Source: CAVQFO01 sp963711725 (lineage in GTDB: Bacteria > Pseudomonadota > Gammaproteobacteria > Nitrococcales > Aquisalimonadaceae). From it: DNA of 64,000 nucleotides. The position numbers and the translations under genes are program-made. The notes under the pieces were generated by a model, which saw only the letters and a list, made by a program, of their open reading frames with translations, searched no databases and was not told where the DNA came from. The stretch is from assembly GCA_963711725.1 (NCBI GenBank), contig CAVQFO010000042.1, positions 124,001 through 188,000 on the forward strand. Direction: 5' to 3'. Shown here piece after piece: positions 36,114-46,670 of this stretch. How positions within the stretch are numbered: position 1 is the first letter of the stretch; each line of letters opens with the position of its first letter.

Positions 36114-36530
36114 CTAGTCGCGAAACACCTCGTCGGGGTCCCGGAAGGCCTTGAACTCGAGGCCGTTGCCACTGGGGTCGGCAATGAACAGGGTGGCCTG
36201 CTCACCCACTTCGCCTCGGAAGCGCACATGGGGCTCGATAAGAAACTCCACGTTCTGCTCTTGCAGCGACTGGGCCAGTTGCTGCCACCGCTCCCATTCC
36301 AGCACCAATCCGAAATGCGCCACCGGCACCTGGCGGCCGTCGACTTCGTTGGTCGCAACGGCCGGATACTGGTCGACCAGATGGGCGCTGATCTGGTGGC
36401 CGCGGAAATCGAAATCGATCCATCGCTCGCTTTGCCGGCCGACTCGGCAGCCCAGGACGTCCCGATAGAAATGGCGGGTTGATTCCAGGTCCGTCACCGG
36501 AAAGGCCAGATGGAAGGGCGAACGAGGCAT
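36114..36530 (-). CDS. VOC/glyoxalase-fold metalloprotein
   Basis: A 138-residue protein with two beta-alpha-beta-beta-beta repeats. Metal-ligand candidates are His in FHLAFPV, His in VAHFGLVLEW and Glu in NGLEFKAF, as in glyoxalase/bleomycin-resistance proteins. WIDFDFRGHQISAHLV is typical of an uncharacterised VOC subgroup found in many proteobacteria. The start is the ATG at 36530 (MPRSPFHLAF). A longer reading upstream is not VOC sequence. Substrate unknown. Confidence 0.82.
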   Translation of the reverse strand: MPRSPFHLAFPVTDLESTRHFYRDVLGCRVGRQSERWIDFDFRGHQISAHLVDQYPAVATNEVDGRQVPVAHFGLVLEWERWQQLAQSLQEQNVEFLIEPHVRFRGEVGEQATLFIADPSGNGLEFKAFRDPDEVFRD

Positions 36531-36586
36531 ATGATTCAGTCTCCGTCTCGAATGGCCGGCGAACCCGGCGCAAGGCGGGGCCAGAT

Positions 36587-37534
36587 TCAGGACTCCCGGT
36601 CCTCGCGGAGAAGCTCCCGGGCAAGGGCGGGATCCAGGTTGCCGCCGGTGATAACCGCGACCGTGCCGCCGGAGTCGCCGTCGACCTTGCCGGTGCGGCA
36701 TGCCGCCACGCCCACGCAAGCGCCCGGCTCGGCATAAAGCTTGGCATCGTTCAGCACCGCGCGGAAGGCTTCCACGATTTCCGCTTCCGAAACCGTAACC
36801 AAGTCGTCCACGTATTCCCGGCTCAGTCGATAGGTAAGGTCCCCGGCCCGGTTCGCCCCCAGGCTCGCGGCCAGGGTCGTCACCTTGGGCAATGTTTCCG
36901 GTCCGCCATGTTGCCATGCGTAGCCCAGGGTCGCCGCGCCGTCCGGCTCCACGCCGATAACGCGTACCGATGGAGCGCGGGATTTGACGGCCAGCGCGAT
37001 ACCGGAAATCAGACCGCCGCCGCCAACGGGCACCACAATGCGCTCCACTTCCGGGAACTGATCCAGGATCTCCAAGCCGACCGTACCCTGTCCGGCGATG
37101 ATTCGCTCATCATCGTACGGATGAACCAAGGTCAGGCCCCGGCTGGCGGCAAACTCCCGGGCCTTGGCCCAGGTCTCGTTGATGGCACCGTGCAGAATCA
37201 CTTCCGCGCCCAGGTCCCGGCACGCCCTGACCTTAATGGGGCTGGCGCCTTCCGGCATGAACACCGTGACCCGCGCACCGGCCGTGCGGGCGGCCCACGC
37301 CAATGCTTTGGCATGATTCCCGGCGGACACCGTCACCAATCCTCCGGCGAGCTGCGCCTTGTCGGCCTCCGCGATCCAGTTGAGAGCCCCCCGGGCTTTG
37401 AACGATCCGGTCATCTGGAAGAGTTCGGTCTTGAGCCTGGGTCCGCCGAAGGCCGGGTGGCGCAACAGCGGCGTGGGCGCCAGCATCGCGCCAATGTGCT
37501 CGTGGGCCTCAAGGATGTCTTCGTAGCGCACCAT
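36587..37534 (-). CDS. PLP-dependent threonine/serine dehydratase-like enzyme
   Basis: A 315-residue fold-type II PLP enzyme. The PLP-binding Lys is in TGSFKARGA, the Asn/phosphate-binding segments are VSAGNHAKALA and VPVGGGGLISG, and the C-terminal VAVITGGNLD is typical. It lacks the regulatory ACT domain of biosynthetic IlvA, so a catabolic threonine dehydratase or serine racemase is likely. The start ATG at 37534 (MVRYEDILEA) fits the family. It diverges from the epimerase gene. Confidence 0.86.
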   Translation of the reverse strand: MVRYEDILEAHEHIGAMLAPTPLLRHPAFGGPRLKTELFQMTGSFKARGALNWIAEADKAQLAGGLVTVSAGNHAKALAWAARTAGARVTVFMPEGASPIKVRACRDLGAEVILHGAINETWAKAREFAASRGLTLVHPYDDERIIAGQGTVGLEILDQFPEVERIVVPVGGGGLISGIALAVKSRAPSVRVIGVEPDGAATLGYAWQHGGPETLPKVTTLAASLGANRAGDLTYRLSREYVDDLVTVSEAEIVEAFRAVLNDAKLYAEPGACVGVAACRTGKVDGDSGGTVAVITGGNLDPALARELLREDRES

Positions 37535-37698
37535 TGAAACGCTCCGTTCGCAGGCAAACGGCGTTGTGTCGGGTCGACCTCGACACTTCACGGGGGTGAT
37601 GGCGTTGCCCGACAACGGTTTCAACCGCGTTCCCGGGGCGGTGGACGGTTCGGCTACCATGGACAGGCAACCGTATGCCAAGCGGGAAGGAGAACGGG

Positions 37699-38694
37699 AT
37701 GGCGCAGGCATTCATCACCGGAGCCAGCGGTTTCGTGGGCCGCAACATGCTGGACCGATTAACAGCCGACAACTGGGAGGTGACCGCTCTGTACCGCCCC
37801 GGGCGCAGGCCCGTTTGGGCGGGTCGCTACGCCGTGCACTGGGTGGAAGGCGATATATTGTCGGAGGAATCGCTCAGCCGCTCACTGCCGCGGGAAGTCG
37901 ACGCCGTCTTCCATGTGGCCGCGGACACGTCCATCTGGCGGCGAAACAACGACCGCCAACGCCGGGTCAACGTGGAGGGGACTCACAATCTGGTGGAGGC
38001 GGCGCTGCGGGCCGGCGCCAAACGCTTCATCCACACCTCCACCTGGAATGTGTACGGCCTTGAACAGGGCGTGATTAACGAGGACTCCCCTCAATCCGGC
38101 CGGGACTCCTGGATTGCCTACAATCGCACCAAGGCGGAGGCGGAGGACTTGGTGCGAGCCGCCATTCGCCGCGGCCTGGACGCCGTATTCATCAATCCGT
38201 CCCACATCATCGGCCGCTACGACACGGAAAACTGGGCACGGATGATTACCTTGGTGGAGAACGGGAATCTCCCGGGCATCCCGCCCGGCAGCGGATCGTT
38301 CTGCCACGCCGAACAGGTTGCCAGGGCGCAGGTCAGCGCGGTTGCGGCAGGACGGGTGGGGGAGAACTATCTGCTGGGCGGGACGGATGCCAGCTTCCTC
38401 CAGGTCATACGCATCATCGGGGAGATCACCCGGCGACCGGTACCCAAGCGCCCCATGCCGGCTCCGCTGCTCAAGGCCTATGCCCGAGTACTGGAAGCGA
38501 TTTCAACGCTCACCGGCCGGGAACCCATGCTCACGCCGGAAGGCGCCGCCATGGTCACCGAACACCCCCGGATAGCGTCGAGCAAAGCGGAACGGGAGTT
38601 GGACTACACGCCCGTGGACTTGCGAACAATGTTGCTGGACGCCTATCGCTGGTTGTCGGCAGCGGGGCGGGCGAACGAACCCCCGGGAAAGTAA
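37699..38694 (+). CDS. NAD-dependent epimerase/dehydratase (extended SDR)
   Basis: A 331-residue extended short-chain dehydrogenase. The NAD(P) motif is TGASGFVGRN near the N-terminus, and the catalytic Tyr and Lys are in YNRTKAEAE with Ser/Thr in IHTSTWNVYG. It is closest in pattern to dihydroflavonol-4-reductase or hopanoid-associated sugar epimerase-type proteins. The substrate cannot be assigned. The start ATG at 37699 has GGAAGGAG upstream. Confidence 0.85.
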   Translation: MAQAFITGASGFVGRNMLDRLTADNWEVTALYRPGRRPVWAGRYAVHWVEGDILSEESLSRSLPREVDAVFHVAADTSIWRRNNDRQRRVNVEGTHNLVEAALRAGAKRFIHTSTWNVYGLEQGVINEDSPQSGRDSWIAYNRTKAEAEDLVRAAIRRGLDAVFINPSHIIGRYDTENWARMITLVENGNLPGIPPGSGSFCHAEQVARAQVSAVAAGRVGENYLLGGTDASFLQVIRIIGEITRRPVPKRPMPAPLLKAYARVLEAISTLTGREPMLTPEGAAMVTEHPRIASSKAERELDYTPVDLRTMLLDAYRWLSAAGRANEPPGK

Positions 38695-38731
38695 AACGCC
38701 TGCCCCCGAGGCGGGAAACAGGCGTTTCTTC
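38694..38731. terminator. Bidirectional terminator between epimerase and pilQ
   Basis: AAACGCCTG and CAGGCGTTT pair around a 16-nt spacer, with A/T runs on both sides. The two genes converge here. Confidence 0.75.
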
Positions 38732-38774
38732 GTGCGGCCGGGCCTGGCTATCAGGTCCCGGCAACGCCTGCGGC

Positions 38775-40950
38775 TTACTTGGCGGTAAGCGATTCCTTGA
38801 GAATCTTGGGTGTCACGAAGATCAGCAATTCCGAGTTGTTGTTGGTGTTCTGCTTGTTGCGGAACAGGGCGCCGACGATGGGCAGATCCCCGAAGAACGG
38901 CACCCGATTGATCACGTGATTCTTGTTGCGCTCATAGATGCCGCCGAGCACCACCGTTTCACCGTTGTCCACCAAGCACCTGAGTCGCAATCTGGCGGGT
39001 GTCGACACTGGGAATGCCGCTGAAGATCTGCCCGACGCTGTCCTTGTTGACGGTCAGATCCATGATGATCCGGTCGTCCGGGGTGATCTGCGGTGTCACC
39101 TGGAGGCTGAGCACCGCCTTCTTGAACGACACCGAGGTGGCGCCGCTGGAGCTGGCCTCCTGGTAGGGAATCTCCACACCCTGCTCAATCTTGGCTTCCT
39201 TCTGGTTCGCCGTGATGACGCGGGGGCTGGAGATCACCTGGCCCTGGTTCTCGGTCTCCATCGCCGACAGTTCCAGCTGCAGCAGCCAAGTGCCGATCTT
39301 GCCGATGGCCATACCCACGGAGGCAGCGGAATTGACCGCCGGCAGATCCACCATCAGGCCTTCGTTGCCGCTGCCTGCGGGGACTTCGATACCGCTGATT
39401 CCACCGTAATTCACATAGCCGGGCTGGGTGCCGCCGACGACGCCGCCGACGTTGTCCGTAGTCTGGATCCGATTGTTCCCGCTGTAGCCAAAGCGCACCC
39501 CGAGATCCCGGCTGAAATCATCGGTGGCGATGACGATCCGGGACTCGATCAGTACCTGGCGAACCGGAATATCCAGCTTGGACAGTAGCCCACGGATATC
39601 CGTGAGATTCTCGGCCGTATCCTGCACGATCAGCGTGTTCGTGCGGTCATCCACGGTCACGTTGCCGCGCGTGGACAGCAACGAGTTCTTGTCGCTCTTG
39701 AGCAGCTTGGCTATGTCAGTGGCCTTGGCGTAGTTGACCTGAAGGTATTCCGTCTGCAGCGGCGCCAGCTTCTCCACCTGCTGCTGGGCCTTGAGCTCGT
39801 TCTGCTCCCGGGCAGCGATTTCCTGGGCGGGGGCCACCAGGATCACATTGCCGTTGCGCCGTTTCGCCAGCCCCTTGGTCTTGAGAATGATGTCCAGCGC
39901 CTGATCCCACGGCACGTTCTGAAGGCGCAGCGTAATGTTGCCCTGGACGCTGTCGCTGACCACCATGTTCAGGCCGGTGAAGTCCGCGATCAGCTGGAGC
40001 ACCGAACGCACTTCGATATCCTGGAAGGACAGCGAGAGCTTCTCGCCGGTATATTTCGGCTTCTGGGCCGCCTTCTGCTCCTGCTCCTGCTTGGTAAGCG
40101 GCTTGACCTCGATGGCGAGTTGATCGCCGGCCTGATAGGCCAGGTGGTCATAGTCGCCATGCGCCTTCACGGCGATACGGACACCGGTGCCCATCTGACG
40201 GACATCGACCTGGCTGACGGGCGTGGCGAAATCCGTCACATCGAGCCGACGCTGAAGCCGGGCCGGGACGGTCGTGTTCATCAGGTCGGCGACGATCGTG
40301 TCGCCTTCCTTGTGAATATCAAGCGGCACGGAAGGGTCCTTCAGCGACACCGTGAGCCGCCCGGTGCCATCCTCCTGCCGGTGGAAGTCCACGTCCGTAA
40401 TGGCATTTTCACCGGACGCCGATCCCGTAGAAGCCTGGAGCACCGGACGCCCCCCTTGTTGGGACCCGGCCATGTTGCTGCCGGGCGTGGCCAGCGTGAT
40501 CTCGAACTGGTTGCCGTTGATGCTCGTGGAGTAGGGCACCATTTTGGCGAGCTTGATGACGACTCGGGTGCGCCCGTCCGCTTCGGCGGTGGCCAAGCCT
40601 TCCACAAGGCCGACGCCGATATCCACGCTCTTGTCCTTGAGGGCATTGACCGTATTCGGGAAGTCGAAGGCGATACGTGCCGGTTGCTGTATCTCGAAGC
40701 TGTTGGGCTTGGTCGGCGGCGCCGACAGCTGCAAGGTGATCTTCACCTGGTTGCCCGGCAAGGCCGTGAAGTCGACGGACTTCAAGGTGTTGCCATCCGC
40801 GGCCGTGGCGGAACACGCCCAGAATGCCATCGCCAGCAGGCACGCGATGCCCCACCACGCCCCAAGAACGGACTGCCTGCGCCCACCGCCCGTCAGGCCG
40901 GTGATGCGAGCTGAGCCTTGTTTGTACATTGTGTCGACTCCCGTGGACAT
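38775..40950 (-). CDS. pilQ: Type IV pilus secretin PilQ (one frameshift)
   Basis: The outer-membrane secretin through which type IV pili are extruded, about 725 residues. A signal peptide follows a short N-terminal region (LLAMAFWACSATAADG). Two AMIN domains then span about 60-330, a secretin/TonB short domain and N-domains follow (LSFQDIEVRSVLQLIADFTGLN), and the C-terminal secretin domain has VPFFGDLPIVGALFR. I start it at the ATG at 40950, which overlaps the pilP stop. The frame breaks near 38972, where GTGCTTGGTGG has one extra T. Correction gives TRQIATQVLVDNGETVVLGG. Confidence 0.93.
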
Positions 40951-41501
40951 TATTCTTTCACCACCAGCGATGCTTGGCGCTGCACCCATCCGCCCTGGCC
41001 GTCGGGTACCAGCTCGACAAGCTGAATCTTGTTTTCACCGATGTTGGTTATGCGACCGTAGTTTTGACCGAGGTGATTCCCCGGCTTGACGCGATGAATC
41101 GTTCCATCCGGATCCCGCACCAGCCCCCAAAGCGAGTCCCCGCGTTCCAGGATGCCCACCATGCGCAGGGAATCCAGAGGATATTGCTCCAGCGGCTCGC
41201 GCCGGCGCGAGGGGTCGGGCCGTGGCCCGCCGGCGTTCGCCTCATGCTTCTGGGTCGGTTGGGCGAAGCTGAGCGGGAGAAACGGATCCCGCACCTCGCC
41301 CGCCGGATAGGCATACGATTCGTAGGTCTTGGGCTCCGGAATGGGCTCAATGGCGCGGGTCTTGCGGGCCTTGGTCGCCGCGATGTAACTCTGCAAATCA
41401 TCCATGTTCCGCGAACAGCCGGTCAGCAGAACCGTACCGAACACGAGACCGGCCATCACCAGGATGGAGAGCAGGACGGCGGGTGGTTCGTCATTTGCCA
41501 C
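40950..41501 (-). CDS. pilP: Type IV pilus inner-membrane lipoprotein PilP
   Basis: A 183-residue lipoprotein. A hydrophobic signal ends in the lipobox LTGC, followed by a flexible linker and a beta-domain (LDSLRMVGILERGDSLWGLVRDPDG, recognised by MVGIL and GLVRDPDG). It bridges PilNO in the inner membrane to the PilQ secretin. Start and stop overlap pilO and pilQ, respectively. Confidence 0.92.
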   Translation of the reverse strand: MANDEPPAVLLSILVMAGLVFGTVLLTGCSRNMDDLQSYIAATKARKTRAIEPIPEPKTYESYAYPAGEVRDPFLPLSFAQPTQKHEANAGGPRPDPSRRREPLEQYPLDSLRMVGILERGDSLWGLVRDPDGTIHRVKPGNHLGQNYGRITNIGENKIQLVELVPDGQGGWVQRQASLVVKE

Positions 41502-42109
41502 CCCCTTCTTCCAGATACCAGTATGTTTTCGCGGTCGCGCTCATCACCAGCTTGTCGCCCGCCCGTCTTGCCGCCTCCCTTCTCTTTCGCCGGTTGAATG
41601 GAGATGTCGTGGAGCGTGACGATACGCGGCAGATTGGCGACTCCGCTGATGAAACGGCCGAAGTCGTTGTAGGTCCCCCGCACCTGAATCTGAATCGGCA
41701 GCTCGGCGTAGAACTCCTTGCGGATCGGACTGCCGGGCTTGAACAGATCGAACTCCAGGCCGCTGGCCAAGCCCGTCTGGGAGATGTCCACCAGCAGGCC
41801 GGCGACCTCGACCTTGCTGGGCAGCTGCCGCAGCATCGCACCGAACGAAGCCTGCATCTCCTTGAGCTGGGCCTCGTAGGCGTCAAGATTCGCCGCGCGC
41901 CGCTGTTTGGTCTCAAAGGTCTGCTTGAGGTCGTTTTCCTTTTTCTGGGCCGATTCGAGCCGGCTGAGTTGATCCTGCCAGCCGAACTTCCAGGCGCCGA
42001 AAACCACCAGCACGAAGACAATCGCCAGCACGACTCCCTTGACTAGCCACGGCCAATTCCCGACCTCGTTGAGATCAAGATCGTTCACATTGAATTCGGA
42101 GAGCTTCAT
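41491..42109 (-). CDS. pilO: Type IV pilus assembly protein PilO (frameshifted near C-terminus)
   Basis: An inner-membrane protein of about 205 residues. It has one membrane helix (VVLAIVFVLVVFGAWKFGW), a coiled coil (about 47-90) and a ferredoxin-like domain with PIQIQVRGTYNDFGRFI. A one-base shift near 41565, in a G-rich run, moves the end into another frame. That frame reads DKLVMSATAKTYWYLEEG and stops at 41491, which is the usual PilO ending. The uncorrected frame runs on into pilP. It pairs with PilN. Confidence 0.9.
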
Positions 42110-42714
42110 CGTCTACCCCGCGGCTTGTTCGCGGCTTTCTTGTTATTCACGCCGCCGCCTGATTGATCCTGCTGGTTCTGCTCCTTGACGGTCAGGGTGA
42201 AATCGCTGACGCGGACCGACCCTTCGTCCTTCACCTGGATCACCTGCAGACTCGGATCCGAAAGCCAATCCGACGCATCGAGGTTCTGCATGTAGTTCGA
42301 CACCCGGGCGTTGGACTGGCCCACACCCTGCAGGACGATGGCGCTGGATTGCTGCTTCAGGCCGGTCAAATAGACCCCATCGGGAAGCGTGGCGGCGATC
42401 TGCTGGAACACGTGGACAATCTGCGGGCGGCCTTGCTGGAGCTCCTGGATGACGTTCATTCGCGCGATCAGCTGCGCCTTGGTCGACTCCAGGTCCTTGA
42501 TCTTCACGATCTTCTCGTCGAGCTTCGAAATCTCCTGTTTCAACAGCTCGTTCCGGTTCTGCTGATACTGAATCACGCCCGACAGGTATTGGCTCACTCC
42601 AAGCCATACGCCAAGACCTAACACGGCCGCGAATACCAGCAGGGCGACGAATTCCGTTTGACGCTCTTTCTTGCGCTCCTCGCGCCAGGGGAGCAGATTG
42701 ATGCGGGTCGTCAT
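42106..42714 (-). CDS. pilN: Type IV pilus assembly protein PilN
   Basis: A 202-residue inner-membrane protein. The short cytoplasmic N-terminus INLLPWREE is the conserved PilM-binding motif. One membrane helix (about 22-45), a coiled coil (about 50-95) and a periplasmic alpha/beta domain follow. It overlaps pilO and pilM by four bases each. Confidence 0.94.
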   Translation of the reverse strand: MTTRINLLPWREERKKERQTEFVALLVFAAVLGLGVWLGVSQYLSGVIQYQQNRNELLKQEISKLDEKIVKIKDLESTKAQLIARMNVIQELQQGRPQIVHVFQQIAATLPDGVYLTGLKQQSSAIVLQGVGQSNARVSNYMQNLDASDWLSDPSLQVIQVKDEGSVRVSDFTLTVKEQNQQDQSGGGVNNKKAANKPRGRR

Positions 42715-43775
42715 GAATCGAAGCTCCTCAAGGCAAGGCCGCAGGCGATCATCAGTGCCGGCGCGTCTTCACTGAGCAGCTGCGGACGTACCCGGGAAGA
42801 GACCGTCATATTGACGAAGGGGTTGGCAACCGACGCCTCGGTATTGGTGTGGGACTGGATGATTTCCTCCACACCCTGGATGGAGCCGCAGCCACCGGCC
42901 AGGACAATGCGGTCCACCGAGTTGTGCTGGCTGGCGCCGAAGAAGAACTGAAGCGACCTCGCCACCTGCTGGCCCATGGCATCCTTGAACGGCTCCAGGA
43001 CTTCCTCCTCGTAGCTGTCCGGCAGGCCGCCGTGGCGCTTGGCCCGCCCCGCTTCCTCGTAGGAAAGCCCGTAGCGGCGCATGATCTCTTCGGTCAGCTG
43101 CTTGCCGCCGAAGACCTGTTCGCGCGTATAGACGATCTGGCGATCCTCGAGAACGGTCAGCGTCGTCATGGTGGCGCCCACGTCAACCACCGCGACGGTT
43201 TCCTCTACACCCTTGCCGGGAAGGCTGTCGGCAACCAGGCCGAATGCGTTTTCGATGGCATAGCTCTCCACGTCCATAACCACGGGCGTGAGGCCGGCCC
43301 CCTCGCAGGCGTCCACGCGGGCTTCGACATTTTCGCTTCGGGACGCCACCAGCAACACATCCACCGACTCGCTGCTACCGGCGGTGGGCCCCACCACCTG
43401 GAAATCGAGGTTCACCTCTTCCAGCGGATACGGCACATACTGATCCGCCTGCAGGCCGATCTGCATTTCCAATTCCGTCTCGGAGAGGTTGGCCGGCATG
43501 GCCAGCACTTTATTGATCGCCGCGGAGGCGGGCACCGCCATGGCCACGTGCTTGAGCTTGGTCTGCGCCCGGCGGACCGCCGCCCGCAGGCTTTCGGACA
43601 CCGCCTCGATATTGGCGATGTTCTTTTCGACCACGGCGTTGGGCGGCAACGGCTCGACCGCGTAGCTTTCGACGCGGTACCGCCCGTCCTGCTGTTTGAG
43701 CTCCAGCAGCTTTACGGCGGTTGAGCTGATGTCTACACCCAGAACGGGAGGGCGCTTCTTACCGAAAAGTCCCAC
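42711..43775 (-). CDS. pilM: Type IV pilus assembly ATPase-like protein PilM
   Basis: A 354-residue cytoplasmic actin-like protein. The N-terminal VLGVDISSTAVKLLEL, the central VVDVGATMTTLTVL and the C-terminal IVLAGGCGSIQGVEE are the nucleotide-binding segments of the FtsA/PilM fold. It binds the PilN N-terminus. It is the first gene of pilMNOPQ and diverges from the PBP gene, a layout common in gammaproteobacteria. Confidence 0.95.
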   Translation of the reverse strand: MGLFGKKRPPVLGVDISSTAVKLLELKQQDGRYRVESYAVEPLPPNAVVEKNIANIEAVSESLRAAVRRAQTKLKHVAMAVPASAAINKVLAMPANLSETELEMQIGLQADQYVPYPLEEVNLDFQVVGPTAGSSESVDVLLVASRSENVEARVDACEGAGLTPVVMDVESYAIENAFGLVADSLPGKGVEETVAVVDVGATMTTLTVLEDRQIVYTREQVFGGKQLTEEIMRRYGLSYEEAGRAKRHGGLPDSYEEEVLEPFKDAMGQQVARSLQFFFGASQHNSVDRIVLAGGCGSIQGVEEIIQSHTNTEASVANPFVNMTVSSRVRPQLLSEDAPALMIACGLALRSFDS

Positions 43776-43958
43776 GAACTTTTTTCCTTATAGTTGTTCG
43801 GCTTAGCCGACAGACGTGCCCCTGAACATTCAATACCAAGCTTAACTATATATCAAGAGCGAAAAAAAGAGGCTGTGACGCCGTCGGGCTTGCTATCGTA
43901 GTTCGGTCGCCAAACATTTATACTCTTGCCCCTTTCCACAGTGTACACTTTCCAACCG

Positions 43959-46382
43959 ATGAACCGTTTGCCCCGCATTTTCCTCTACCTCTTCGCCACC
44001 CTGTTTTCGCTTGGACTCCTGGGGGCTATCGCCCTGGGCGTGCTCATCATGGTCCTGGAGCCCAAGCTGCCCTCCGTGGACAGCCTCAAGGATGTTCGCT
44101 ACCAGGTGCCGCTGCAGGTCTATAGCCGCGACGGCGTGCTTATCGCCGAGTTCGGCGAAAAGAAACGTCAGCCCCTGACCTTCGATCAGATCCCGCACGA
44201 TATGGTGCAGGCTTTCGTGGCGGCGGAGGACGAACGTTTCTGGGAGCACCCAGGGGTAGACTACCAAGGCATTCTCCGCGCAATCTGGTACCTAGTTCGC
44301 ACTGGAGAGAAGGGACCGGGCGGCAGCACCATCACAATGCAGGTGGCGCGGAACTTCTTTCTGAGCCGTGAAAAGACCTATCTGCGCAAGCTCAACGAAA
44401 TCCTTCTGGCGCTCAAGATCGACCGGGAGCTGACCAAGAAGGAGATCATTACCCTCTACCTGAACAAGATCTACCTGGGTCAGCGCGCTTACGGGGCGGG
44501 CGCCGCCGCGGAGGTTTACTACGGCAAGCCGGTAGGCCAACTCACCCTGCCCGAGATCGCGATGATCGCGGGCCTGCCCAAGGCCCCCTCCAGCATGAAT
44601 CCCCTCGCCAACCCCAAACGGGCGCGGGAACGACGCGCCTATGTGCTGCGGCGAATGAAGGAGCTGGGCTTCATCAACGACAAGGCCTACGAGGACGCCG
44701 TTGCCGCGCCGCTCACGGCCAGCTTCCATGGGCTTACCAATGAACTCGCAGCGCCTTATGTCGCGGAAATGGCGCGGGCAGAGACCGTGGCCCGATTCGG
44801 CGACGACGTCTACACCGACGGTTACAAGGTGTACACCACGGTGGACAGCCATCTGCAGCGGGTGGCGACCCAGTCCGTTCGCGATGGCCTGATCGCCTAC
44901 ACCAAGCGCCACGGCTATCGCGGGCCCGAGGCCCACGTCGACCTCGCGAAATACGACAACGGCGACGCCATCGACGAACTCCTCCAGGACTACCGGGTGG
45001 TCGGCGGACTGGAGCCGGCCCTGGTGCTGGCCGTCGACAAGGACGGCGCGAAGCTGGCCCTGAGCAACGGTCGACGGGCCGACCTGCCCTTCTCGGGTGC
45101 GGCCTGGGCGAAACCCTTCGTCAACCAGTCCGTGGTCGGCAGCGCGCCCAAGGACATGACCGACGTCGTCAAACCCGGCGACCTGATCCGGGTCCGCAAG
45201 CAGGGCGATTCACTGGAACTTTCCCAGGTGCCCGAAGTGGAAGGCGCGCTGGTCTCGCTGGCACCGCGGGACGGCGCCGTGCGAGCACTGGTGGGCGGCT
45301 TCGATTTCTTCCAGAGCAAGTTCAATCGCGCCACCCAGGCCCGGCGCCAGCCCGGCTCGAACTTCAAACCCTTCATCTATTCCGCGGCCCTGGACCACGG
45401 ATTCACGCCGGCCACGCTGATCAACGATGCGCCGGTGGTATTCCGGGACAGCGGACTGGAGAGCACGTGGCGCCCGGAGAACTATAGCGGCAAGTTCTTC
45501 GGCCCGACCCGCATGCGCGAAGGCCTGGTCCATTCCCGCAACCTGGTCTCCATCCGCATCCTCCGCGCCATCGGCGTGGACTACGCCGTGGACTACGCCC
45601 AGAACTTCGGATTCAAGCCCTCGGAGCTGCCGCACAATCTCTCCCTGGCTCTGGGCAGCGTAAGCCTGACCCCCATGGAGATCGCCCGGGGCTATTCCAC
45701 GTTCGCCAACGACGGCTACCTGATCACGCCCTACCTGGTCTCCCGGATCGAGGACGGCAACGGCAACAAGGTCTTCAGCGCCAACCCCGTGCAGGCCTGC
45801 ACCGACTGCGGCGAGGACAAGAACGCACCGCACCCCGTCGACGCCGGCCTGGCGGAAGCCCTCAACCCGCCGGTCAAGCCGGCGAAGCGAACGCTGACGC
45901 CGCAGAATGTCTATCTGATGACCAGCATGATGCAGGACGTCATACGCCATGGCACGGGCCGGCACGCCCTGACGCTGCACCGCTCGGACCTCGCCGGCAA
46001 GACGGGCACCACCAACGATCAACGCGACGCCTGGTTCTCGGGGTTCAACGCCGACGTGGAGACCACCGTGTGGGTCGGCTTCGATCAGGTCCACTCACTG
46101 GGCCCGGCGGAAACCGGCGCGCGCGCGGCCCTGCCCATCTGGATCGACTATATGGGTGAAGCCCTCAAGAACACCCCCGAGACCAAACTCGATCAACCGC
46201 CCGGGCTTGTTACCGTGCGAATCGACCCGGACACGGGGCTGGTCGCCAGCTCCAACAACCCCAAGGCCATCTTCGAGACCTTCCGGGAAGACAATGTTCC
46301 CGCCAAGGAACCCGAGGCCGGCGCTACGGCAGCGACCAGCGGCGAAGGTGGCGGCGGATCCTCGTCCAAGCCGCTGTTCTAA
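43959..46382 (+). CDS. mrcA: Penicillin-binding protein 1A (bifunctional)
   Basis: About 807 residues. An N-terminal membrane anchor (about 8-33) is followed by a GT51 glycosyltransferase domain (AAEDERFWEHPGVDY, GGSTITMQ) and an OB-like insertion. The transpeptidase domain has the active Ser in GSNFKPF, the SxN motif in SRNLV and KTG in GKTGTTND. It polymerises and cross-links peptidoglycan on the outer side of the inner membrane. I use the ATG at 43959 (MNRLPRIFL), since the upstream extension is not typical. A TATACT -10-like word lies at 43919. The Gly/Ser-rich tail is unstructured. Confidence 0.94.
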   Translation: MNRLPRIFLYLFATLFSLGLLGAIALGVLIMVLEPKLPSVDSLKDVRYQVPLQVYSRDGVLIAEFGEKKRQPLTFDQIPHDMVQAFVAAEDERFWEHPGVDYQGILRAIWYLVRTGEKGPGGSTITMQVARNFFLSREKTYLRKLNEILLALKIDRELTKKEIITLYLNKIYLGQRAYGAGAAAEVYYGKPVGQLTLPEIAMIAGLPKAPSSMNPLANPKRARERRAYVLRRMKELGFINDKAYEDAVAAPLTASFHGLTNELAAPYVAEMARAETVARFGDDVYTDGYKVYTTVDSHLQRVATQSVRDGLIAYTKRHGYRGPEAHVDLAKYDNGDAIDELLQDYRVVGGLEPALVLAVDKDGAKLALSNGRRADLPFSGAAWAKPFVNQSVVGSAPKDMTDVVKPGDLIRVRKQGDSLELSQVPEVEGALVSLAPRDGAVRALVGGFDFFQSKFNRATQARRQPGSNFKPFIYSAALDHGFTPATLINDAPVVFRDSGLESTWRPENYSGKFFGPTRMREGLVHSRNLVSIRILRAIGVDYAVDYAQNFGFKPSELPHNLSLALGSVSLTPMEIARGYSTFANDGYLITPYLVSRIEDGNGNKVFSANPVQACTDCGEDKNAPHPVDAGLAEALNPPVKPAKRTLTPQNVYLMTSMMQDVIRHGTGRHALTLHRSDLAGKTGTTNDQRDAWFSGFNADVETTVWVGFDQVHSLGPAETGARAALPIWIDYMGEALKNTPETKLDQPPGLVTVRIDPDTGLVASSNNPKAIFETFREDNVPAKEPEAGATAATSGEGGGGSSSKPLF

Positions 46383-46670
46383 TGCGACCCCTCCGCCGGC
46401 CGGCCCGACGGAGGGGTGTTCCATTCGTGGGATTCGCGTATAACTAGGGAAAAGACGACTGCGCGGGGGTGTACATGTCTCGTCGCCACACAAGTCGCTG
46501 TCCCATTGCCGCTTCGCACCCGCGCGCGTTCGAGCGCCGTTTTCCCGAGTTGGCCGTTGCCCGGCCAAACCCATATTCAATCCGTACGTCCAATGCAAAT
46601 GCATACGCCCCGGCGCGCCCGTAGAGCCGGCGCCGGTCACTTCATGCCATCAGGTGGGGAGAGCCAAACC